From positions 81,047,834 through 81,111,833 of the forward strand of contig NC_065538.1 in the NCBI RefSeq assembly GCF_932294415.1: a DNA stretch of 64,000 nt. The letters run 5' to 3'. Source of the stretch: Quercus robur (Eukaryota; Streptophyta; Magnoliopsida; Fagales; Fagaceae). A program made the translations under genes and the position numbers. The notes under the pieces were generated by a model. That model had not been told where the DNA came from and ran no database searches. It saw only the letters and a program-made list of their open reading frames with translations. Within the stretch, counting starts at the first letter, position 1. Each line of letters opens with the position of its first letter. Below, piece by piece: positions 55,853 to 64,000 of the stretch.

Positions 55853-58063
55853 TCAGGCTCGGGCGTCTGGAGCGTCAGTAACCGGGTCGTCAGCAGCAGA
55901 AGCATTCTCAGCATTAGGGACGTCGTCATTAGGAGCATCACCTTCAGGCGCAGAGGATTGGGCAGCCTCGTCAGCAGCCATCTCTTGATCCACCACTTCC
56001 AAGTCCAAATTCAGCAGATCAACCCCTGAAGGATGCTTGACGAGGTATCTACGGAGAAGTTCGAAACCCTTGAAGTACCAACTGAAGAGTACTGTGGAAT
56101 ACTCCTCAATTTGCTGAAAGGCCTCGACGGACCTAGCCGCAATCGTCTTCAGTTTTTCCTTCGCCGCCTGAAGCTGGTCGTCCTTCTCCAAATTCAGCTG
56201 ACGCTCAACCCTAAGATCAGAGTTTAAAGCCTTGACTTGCTCCTTCAAGGTTGCAGCCCCGTCCATGGACTGAATGAGGTCCTTTTTTAGTGCGGAATTC
56301 TCCTTTTCCAGAGCCTCCATCCTGGACGTCAATGAAGCCACCTTGGCCTTTTGAGTAAGATACTCAGAGGCAAGGTGAAGGCTCTCACCCAACACCTGAC
56401 GAAGGAAGATAAGTGCATCAATAAAAAAGGGGGAAAATTGATATGAGAAGAAACCAAGGAAAACGTGTGGACGACCTTACCTGTACAATTTTATGGACGT
56501 GCTAACCCGCAACCACGCTGACAGGCACTCCAGAAAAGACCCTAAGGTCCTCAGCCCTCACAATACTATGTGCCCGCTCCACAGCCGCCCCCTCGTCGTC
56601 AAAGATGGACGAACCAACCCTTTCCTTCTCTTTGTCCTTGGCAGACAATCTCGGCCTCTTCGACGACGGGGTAGGGATTTCCTCAACTGAAGTAGCTGGG
56701 GAAGCCACCCTAGCGCCTTCAACTCCTGAGACGATGGGAGTGGCATCCGTAGGGCAGACGACAGATGGCCCCTTCCCCGTAACGCGAATTACCTTCTTGC
56801 CAAGATTGGACAGGGGTTCATCCTTCTTGGCCCTCATCTTGGCGTACATGTCCTTATTAAACTTGGTCGTCATCTCTAAAAAAAAAAAAAAAAAACTAAG
56901 AAATCCAAAGTATGCGGGTAAAGGACAGTACTGACGAAGCAAACACTTACTCTTTTTCTCTTCAATGGTAATACTGCGCAGAACGTAAGGAGACGGATCC
57001 GGGCCTAAACAATAGAAAGAGAGTGTCTGCGGATCAAGAAGATCGTCCCAGCTCTCAATCGTCTTCGCGTATTCAGTCGCCTTCTAGACACGACCCCGGT
57101 ATTTGCTCTTCAACTTTGGGCATTTCTTAACTGTAAAAGAAAACGAGCAAGTGGTTAGTGACGACCAAACGTGCAAGACAGAAATAAACAGATAAGAAGA
57201 AACATGGACGCACCTAAGTTTGGGGTTCCCCACCGACGAAGCAACCTTGGGATATCACCCCAAGCCTCGCTAGAAGGGGTCTCAAAGTCATCCCCGGACA
57301 CGAAAATGAAACGTGACTTCCAGTACCTGAATGACGAGGCTAAACCCTTAATGATTCTATTCCCCCTCGTCCAAGGAACTAGTTCATAATATCCATACTC
57401 CTTTGATTCCTTCAAACGGTAGATATGGACGAGCTCACTTACTTTGATCATGTCCTCATTGGCCGCTAGCCAGATCTCCATACAATTAATAACTATCCTC
57501 CAGGAGTTAGGCATAAGCTGCCCGGGGGCAATGCCAAAGTAATCCAGGAGCTCCATCACAAAAGGATGGATGAGTAACCTAAGTCCTGAAGTGAAAGCGG
57601 CCTCGTAGAAACACACTTCACCAGGAAAGAAATGACAAGCCCGATCATCAGGACCAGGCTGACGAACGCGAACCCGTGCAGGGAATTGAAACCTATCCTT
57701 AAACCTGGCCACTGTATTAGCGTCCAGCCCACACTCTTCGTTGAGAGCGTAAAAAGCCCTAACCTGACGAGGGATAGAAACGGCTGTATCACCCTCGACC
57801 GGGCCGCCGCTAGACGACAACCCAGTGTCTAACTCACTGGATCTCACCTCAGACATCCTCTTCGTCTCTCTCTCAAACCAAGCCAATGACCGACCCAAAA
57901 TCGGAGATAGCTCCCCTAAAACCACACTCAAACCACTACCTTCAAAGAGATAATCCCCAATCAAAGGAAAAAAGTCCCCAGAAACACCCAAAGCCGCCCC
58001 TAAGCGAGCAAAAAAGAAAGAAACTGAGGGGCAAGCTTCCCAAACCTCAGAGGAATCAACCAT
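55853..58063 (-). pseudogene. Spliced antisense gene inside gypsy element (putative gypsy-type transposon protein), two TAG stops
   Basis: Four minus-strand exons, 58063-57214, 57130-56951, 56875-56481 and 56395-55853, join through GT-AG introns with matching phases into 656 codons including the stop. Exon 1 has a conserved globular region (FYALNEECGLDANTVARFKD, FYEAAF, GLRLLIHPF, NSWRI), resembling the plant family labelled putative gypsy-type transposon (PF04195, from memory). Exon 3 is basic. Exon 4 is a long coiled coil (EALEKENSALKKDL) with an acidic Ala/Asp-rich end. In-frame stops lie at 57086-57084 in exon 2 and 56504-56502 in exon 3, both TAG. An antisense gene here is known in some Tat-lineage elements; its role is unknown. 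Its transcript would not overlap gag-pol unless it ran past the repeats. Confidence 0.85.
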
Positions 58064-58570
58064 GAAAAGGGATACCCAATCCTAAACGCCCAAACACAAA
58101 AACAACAAAAATAAAAAGACAAAGGGAAAATCAGGAATTTATAAAGAAGTTCATGAAGAAAAAAATCTGAGAAATCGAAGGGATAGCGTACCTTAAAAGG
58201 AAGAACAGTCGAGGCCGGAGAAATTGGTTGCCGGAGCAAGGTCGAAGTCACCGGAATAAGAACGGAATGATGGCAGAAACGAAACAAAAGGAACAAATGC
58301 TCGGAGTAGGAAGAGAAAGAAAAACCAGAGTGAAAGAAAGGAAAAGTTTTTTTGAACCCAAAAACCCAAAGAAACTGAAAAGCAACGGGAAACCCAAGGG
58401 TCATGCCATTAATACCCTCAATCAGCATATGCCATGTGGCCACGTCCCATACCGCGCCGCCATCCCTCATTAAATTCGAAACGAAACCCCAAGCGTCACA
58501 AACAACTCGAAGAACGAAACTTTTCACCTTCTATGACCCTCATGACACGTCACTGACGACCACAGAACTT

Positions 58571-58580
58571 GGGGGGCAAC
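58571..58580 (+). promoter_or_regulatory. Polypurine tract of gypsy element
   Basis: GGGGGGCAAC immediately precedes the 3' LTR, preceded by ACTT. Its position and G-run fit the plus-strand primer, although the last four bases (CAAC) are not all purine. Confidence 0.6.
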
Positions 58581-59041
58581 TGATGGGATTGACGAAAACA
58601 CGTTACCTTGACGAGGTCAACGTAATGACGAGGGTACCCCCTAATGACGAACAAGTCATCAACGACGAGGAAAGGAAGGTCATTCAATGATGCCAGCAAG
58701 TAGCCTGGGCAGTTACGAAACCAACCAAGCAAACTGTTAAAGACTAATAAAAGCCCCATAATTGGGCTTGAGGCGTTATGAAAGAAGGGCATTTACACTC
58801 CAACGGCTAGCAGTTAGGCTTACAGATATAAAACTCTCACATTTGCAGCATAAGGTACGATATTAAGATTCTGAAAATATACTTCTTACTTTCTAGTTCT
58901 GCGAACAGCTTGATTGTTCTAACTTTGGCATCGGAGACGTTGTGGCAGACACCACACCGGTGACCACCTTCCTTGAAGAGAACCAGGCGCTAGCAGGGAG
59001 TTCCATCTGCCTACTGAAACTGACGATTTTGCACCTCATCA
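58581..59041 (+). repeat. 3' LTR of gypsy element
   Basis: 461 bp, TG...CA, followed by the GTTAT target duplication (59042-59046). Aligned by eye to the 5' LTR it has 11 differences, ten of them C/T or G/A. Confidence 0.95.
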
Positions 59042-59046
59042 GTTAT

Positions 59047-61322
59047 AAAATAGTTAGTGGCTATAGCATTATTCTTTTTTTTTTTTAATAACTTTTTATA
59101 TTTCTCATTAAAGTGGTATCAAAACTTTTCTAAAATTGCTCATTAACAAATACCCTAAGTGCATTCGTTAACGCAATCCTAAAATAAAATAGAAAAATTT
59201 TAATACTATTTTTATGAAAAATATAAAAAATTGTTAAAAAAAAAAGTCAATTATATTTTTTTTCCCCAAAAATATTTCCTAAGAATTAGTTAACTTTTCT
59301 TAATAAAAAAAAAAAAAAAAAAAAAGGAATGCAGATCTCACACCTATAATTCTTATAACTTTCATTTTCTCATGGCAGTACTTTCACTTTTCACACCTAG
59401 AATGCAGGTTTCACACCAACAATTCTTATAAGAAGGCATTAATTATTTTTAAAACTGTCATAGTCCTCTAATTTAATAAGTGAATAAACTAATTTTAAAG
59501 CAGTTCAATTTCACCAATTAACTCTTGCTTCGAGATACTATATATATTTTAAAGAAGACTTTGAAAGAGCTGAAGAGATAGGAATCCGTGAATTCTTATA
59601 TGTTTTTTGAAAGGGAATTCTTAAATGTTAAACCTAACATTTGGGAATTATTAATGAAAGAACATTTGGAATAAGCAAGGGTGCAATCATCAAATAATTG
59701 AAATTCTCTATCTTATTTTTTGTATTTTACTTTATATTGTAAAAAAAAAAATACACAAATTGTACAGACAATATACCAATAAAATGCAAGAGCTGTCACG
59801 TACAAGTTGTGCGGTGGCAAGGGACCATATAATTTTCAGTGCATGCATTGAACTAACGCACAGAAAGTAATGAACCTGAAAGGAAACAAATCATGTAAGC
59901 CCAAAAGCCTGTAGCTTTTTAAATATTGGATCCCTGTCACACTTTTTTCTTCATTATAAAAATAAAAAAGAAGTTGAAATGTTATTGCACAGGAACTGAT
60001 TCACACAATTTTGCACACACACCCCCAAAATACTAGAGATTTATTTAAGATTTGAAATCGTGAAGGTTCTATTGTTTTCACTTTTGAGGAGTGCGAAAAA
60101 CTGTGTGGAATAGAGTGTGTTTAATAAACACCTCTAAAAATATGTTGGGAATATACATGAATTTTTAAATTTATGAAAGGTTAAAAACTGATAAAAAAAA
60201 AATACACGCACAAGACAATCACATGACACAAAAAAATTATGTGATTTGATAATTTGTTTATGTCTATGGAGATGTAGTAATTTCATTATTTTCAAGGAAT
60301 AATACAAAATGCGATAGTATAATTTTTATTTCAAAATAACACACCCAATCCTAATATGAAACGATAATATTTATATCCTACATAGGCCCTAGTGAATTTA
60401 CAATGGACTAAAAAAAGGCCAAAAAATTTATCAACCTAAGCCTTCGCTCTATGAACTAATAAGCCTCATAAAATATTTCATTTACACCGAAATACTTTTA
60501 TATCTAATCGGGTAATAAAGGAAAAGTCTAGGATCATAAACTTTTTCACAGCTTTTTGTCACAATTATGATGTGATAGAGTATGATTAGTAAATAAAAAA
60601 TAATGGATTCATGTGTAAGTGATAATTAACTATTTACAGTCTATCACGTAAGAATTATGTCAAAAAGTTGTGAAATAATTTATCATAATGCAAACTAAAC
60701 TCCACGTATCCAAAAAAGAAAAGAAAAAAAAGGGCCTTCATTCCCTATTTCCCTTCACATTACGTACGACGTTTTTTCACTCTTTCATATTGAAAAAAAA
60801 GAGGAAGCCACGATCACCAAAAAAGTAGGTGGTATGGTGTGGTGGAAGATAACGTAGATAAAGTGATTTTGCTTTGCACCAGAAAAAGCCTGATCGTGTT
60901 GCGCGTATCTTTCAGCTGTTTCTTCGTCAAAATGCATTTGTTTTTCTTATCTTTTACCCTCTACCAACCCTGTAGATATCGATGGATTTTTCATTTTAGT
61001 TTAGTGCTTCATTCCTTTGTTAATTTGGTGTTTCTAGTATTATTATTTGCCAATACACTGACCTGCTCACCTATTCTCATTCAATTTCAAAGATCAAATA
61101 TGTTAATCATAGTCAATCAGGATTTGATAATGATTACACCAAAAGATGTCCGATCTGGCTTAGAAAAAGACCAAGGCTAAAGAATATTATTCTTAATGAC
61201 GAAAAACTTGTTGAAATCTGTGGACTATTTGATGGAACATAGGAAAAAATATTCAAACAAGAATATATAGTTGTTGGACTAAATACACACACATAGTAGA
61301 AAAAGACATAATAGAAACTAAT
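59047..61322. other. Non-genic stretch right of the gypsy element
   Basis: AT-rich with several poly-A/T tracts and one MITE (60536-60683). The sequence directly left of the gypsy element (about 48118-48257) and right of it (59042-59080) reads as the two halves of an older MITE-like repeat, so the gypsy element may have landed in one. An open frame at 60839-61180 is Phe/Leu-rich and unsupported. No gene. Confidence 0.6.
60536..60683. mobile_element. Fold-back MITE, 148 bp
   Basis: The left arm ATAAACTTTTTCACAGCTTT..TGTGATAGA (60536-60579) pairs with the complement of the right arm (60640-60683; ATAAATTATTTCACAACTTT..CGTGATAGA) over about 44 bp with several mismatches. No coding; superfamily not assigned. 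Confidence 0.65.
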
Positions 61323-61333
61323 AGAAAATATTG

Positions 61334-61552
61334 CCAACGGGGGCTTGGCTGAGTGCGTAAGACTCGGATGCTTCGTGCAACACACCTAGGTTCGAGTCCC
61401 ACTGCCCGCAGGAGTCCGTTGGTAAGCATCCTTGGTGAGGTAGCCCCTCACACAGATTGGCTAAAACGGCTTGAGTCTATGTCAGACTGGCGCCTTGCCT
61501 GGGGTGTAATATAATCATAAAGACCTCCATTTTCGTAAACCACACAAAAAAA
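61334..61552 (+). mobile_element. tRNA-derived SINE with 11-bp target duplication
   Basis: It has an A-box-like TGGCTGAGTGCG (from 61346) and a textbook B-box GGTTCGAGTCCC (61391-61402). The tRNA-unrelated body ends in ACACAAAAAAAA. The repeat AGAAAATATTG flanks it at 61323-61333 and 61553-61563. It is not a functional tRNA gene: it lacks a cloverleaf 3' half. Confidence 0.88.
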
Positions 61553-61751
61553 AGAAAATATTGTATTTGAATTAGTTAATATATGGTTATGATACTTCCT
61601 TGAAAATATGCAATCACAAAATTGAAATTTGAGGAGTTTCAACCAAGCAAAGTTTGGTCATCAAAATAATCTATTGCTAATGCTATATTATTATTATTTT
61701 TTTTAAAAAATTGGTGGGCTTCTAATTCACACGGATGACGCCTCACCATTT

Positions 61752-62262
61752 TCTTCTTCTTCTTCTTATTATTATTTTCTTTTATTCTTTTTAGTAAAGT
61801 GAAATTTCATTAATCATTCAAAAGAAAATAGCAACAAAATCCCTCTTCCACTATTCCCAGACAAAATGGGGAAGGGAAGAAAAATTACAACTTAAAACAA
61901 TGCGTAGCTAAACTATGAGCAACAGAGTGAGATTCTCTTCTAATCCAATTTAGCATGTAGCCTAAGAAGCACTTCTTCAGCACTAGGATATTCAACAAGA
62001 TGCTGGTGATAGACCAAATCATAGCATTGCAATACATAGCTTTGAGTCCCCTTCTATCATAACATTCTGATGCTCTTCTTCCAAGGCTAGTTGAAGAGCC
62101 CATAGTATAGCACTTGCCTCAGCTATAGTAGGATCACATGGAGGAATGCCTTCAGCCCAGGCTTTAAAAATAATATTGCTATCACTATTTTTTTAGCAAC
62201 AACTGCATTGGTGGTGCTTGGGGGATTAACAGCAGCATAAATTTTGGTTCTAAGGCTTGATT
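61752..62262 (-). mobile_element. LINE 3' fragment with RNase H-like domain
   Basis: On the minus strand the RNase H-like (RVT_3-type) domain shows PTIAEASAILWALQLALEEE (catalytic Glu), MIEGDSK (catalytic Asp) and, in another frame, LNWIRRESHSVAHSLATHCF. It is broken by a stop after GDSKLCIAML and by frameshifts. A 3' UTR follows, containing TTAATGAAATTTCACTTTAC, typical of plant L1 LINEs, and ending in an AAT/AAG-rich tail near 61752. Reverse transcriptase is absent, as expected for 5' truncation. Confidence 0.75.
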
Positions 62263-62392
62263 GTTACTATTATTGTAAATATAATGTAATTTTAGACTTT
62301 CTACTATGAAAAATAGAGGCATATATGTATATATAGTACTTATACCCCAATGAATATTTCAGATAAGTTACGGTTTTGGATACATGTGTAAT

Positions 62393-62554
62393 TTTTTTTT
62401 TTTTGATACAAGATAGAATTTTACTCTAGCCTAATCTAAGTATATATGTGTGTGAAGCTCCCTCTTGGAGACTTGAACCCGGGCCCTTGCCCCCCCACAT
62501 TCCACAAGCACTTATACTTGTGGAGTGACCATCGCACCAAGGGTGTGTGGTGGT
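62393..62554 (-). mobile_element. tRNA-derived SINE with 15-bp target duplication
   Basis: Minus strand: TTGGTGCGATGGTCACTCC (A-box), GGGTTCAAGTCTCC (B-box), body ATTAGGCTAGAGTAAAATTC, and an A tail (poly-T at 62392-62404 on the plus strand). Flanks GGATACATGTGTAAT (62378-62392) and GGATACATATGTAAT (62555-62569) differ at one base. Confidence 0.85.
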
Positions 62555-62569
62555 GGATACATATGTAAT

Positions 62570-64000
62570 TATATGTAAGAAAAATGAAAATTTCCCACTT
62601 TAATTGTTCTTTCTATCCATCTTAATGTGTCTAAAGCCTTAAACTTATCCAAAATATTCATTGAGGTATAATTAATATATATGCTTCCATTTTTCACAGC
62701 AAAAAGTCTAAAAGCATACATATAAATCAGCCAAATATATACATATAATATATAGTTACACCAACAATATCAGCCAAGCCTTAATATCAAAATTTTGAGA
62801 TCGGCTATAATTCTCTAATAAATTAATCAGATTTGGCGACATGTAAATGCCTATCATATTTGGAATCTCAACACACACTTCGGGATTTACCTTTCATGCT
62901 CAAGTTTAAGTTGTTTTTTTTTTTTTTTCAGTGGGCTGGTTTGGGTTTTTATATTTTTATAAAGTGGATGGGCTAGAACTTAAGTTGGGCTGGGATTTTT
63001 TTAAGTGTGGGCCGATATTTTGTTCAAATAATTTGGACCTTATGTTCTGGACTTTGTTTTAGTTTTCTTTCATATTTAATTAGCTTAGTTGGGCTTGTTA
63101 GAGAGTTTAATTGGACCTAGTTTAACACATTTTGTAAAGGGATAGCATGGAATTGGGCTTAATCATTGGCAAGGAACTGTCAGGCAGGTCTCAAGCATAG
63201 AAGTGGGCTTAGTCCTTCGTGTAAGGCAGTATTTAAAACGGGTTACAATTCTCTTCCTCCATTACTGGAGCTTGTAAACGCGTGACAATATGCCATTGTG
63301 TGCTTGTGCGTGTGTGATAGTGTGAATATGTTATTTAGCCTCTGAGCACGCGCTCACAGGCTAGTGTTAGTTGAGTCTAGGTGAGAAAAGAAGTTAAAAC
63401 TTGCATGCTTATGCACAACTCCTTAGTAATTCTTTATTTTTTAAAATAAATAATTGCTTTATTATGTCTAAGTTTATTGATATGTGTAACACTTACATTC
63501 TTTAATTAGCTTATTTTTGGGAATTAGTTCTATAATTTTTCACTTATTTCAATGTGAGGTTTACATTTTTTGATAGATCAATAATTGCACATTTAGAACC
63601 ACTAATACTAGCAAAAGTATCATAAGGCTTCTCTAAAAGAATGAACAAATTCACACCTGAATATATGATTTCAATGCTATTTTGGTGTCATGTCCCCTAC
63701 CTGCTGTGTAAAGGGTCTATGTATATGAATTTGTGCATGTACTATATGAGTTGTATGAAATAATATGCTTTGTGGGTGTGTGTTGATGACTTTATGGCAA
63801 CAATTTTGCAAAAACAATGCTATGCGTACAGAGTATGATGCAGTAGACTGTAGATACAAAGGAAGCGATTTTTAGTAGAATATCAAAGAATTTTGAGGTC
63901 ACCTTTGTGTTCCTTTGACTTTGTTTTGGTTCTGTTCCTCTCCGTGTCCCTGGTTCAGTTGTTCTTTGTTTGTTGTTGGGCCTTGCTTAAAGCTATATAT
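62570..64000. other. Non-genic right edge of window
   Basis: AT-rich, with GGGCT-rich stretches at 62930-63190 and alternating GT near 63295-63325. No domain, splice-consistent exon or RNA gene recognised. It could include the flank of a gene beyond the window. Confidence 0.5.

Larger units (their letters stand above)
48258..59041 (+). mobile_element. Complete Ty3/gypsy LTR retrotransposon with antisense gene and nested hAT
   Basis: Both LTRs start TGATGGGATTGACG and end CACCTCATCA. The target duplication GTTAT lies at 48253-48257 and 59042-59046. Internal order: primer site, gag-PR-RT-RNaseH-IN in one frame, a tandem repeat block, a spliced antisense gene, polypurine tract, 3' LTR. The integrase ends in a GPY/F-type module without a chromodomain, which with the antisense gene points to the Tat/Athila side of Ty3/gypsy (lineage inferred). 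The LTRs differ at 11 of 461 sites (about 2.4 percent), so insertion is fairly recent on a genomic scale. The element is now inactive on its own because of seven TAG stops and a hAT insertion. Confidence 0.95.

Noticed and set aside
60839-61180. 113-codon plus-strand open frame
   Set aside because: Hydrophobic, Phe/Leu-rich and unrecognised; no promoter, domain or homologue that I can name.
61346-61402. Functional tRNA gene from A and B boxes
   Set aside because: The region after the B-box does not complete an acceptor stem, and a poly-A tail and target duplication show it is a SINE. The same reasoning applies to the other three SINEs.

Overview
This is plant nuclear DNA: AT-rich, with multi-exon genes that use GT-AG introns, an expanded receptor-kinase family, and dense transposon debris (SINEs, MITEs, hAT, CACTA, LINE, Ty3/gypsy). 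The gene families and the repeats, which resemble ones I recall from beech/oak-family genomes, suggest a woody eudicot, perhaps Fagaceae. That placement is inference; nothing in the window proves it.

Left half (1-42239): a tandem cluster of four G-type lectin S-receptor-like kinase (S-RLK) loci, all on the minus strand. Gene A (1-8365) runs off the left edge. Locus B (12190-14202) is a decayed S-domain pseudogene split by a CACTA element at 13154-13969. Gene C (23624-28018, 828 aa) and gene D (34035-42239, 847 aa) are complete. The three intact genes share a seven-exon plan with identical exon 4 (211 nt) and exon 6 (151 nt) lengths. Their introns differ greatly in size and hold SINEs and MITEs. 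Each has W-box cores (TTGAC[CT]) shortly upstream of its start codon. Inside the cluster sit a decayed FAR1/MULE-type gene (16697-18858, minus) and a plantacyanin-like gene broken by a stop and a frameshift (20845-22357, plus).

Middle (42240-48257): no intact gene. It holds a TRIM-like remnant with a tRNA-Met-type primer site and a diverged direct duplication (44126-45649 and 46176-48101).

Right part (48258-59041): a complete Ty3/gypsy element of the non-chromodomain type. It has two 461-bp LTRs differing at 11 sites, a GTTAT target duplication, a primer site and a polypurine tract. Gag-pol lies in a single frame on the plus strand. A second, spliced four-exon gene lies antisense between pol and the 3' LTR. 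All seven premature stops in the two genes are TAG. A hAT element (53586-54556) has landed in the integrase region with an 8-bp target duplication.

Right edge (59042-64000): SINEs, a MITE and a LINE 3' fragment, with no host gene recognised.

Taken together, an S-RLK cluster, probably for extracellular recognition, lies in a region continually hit by transposons. Several insertions can be ordered in time from their nesting.
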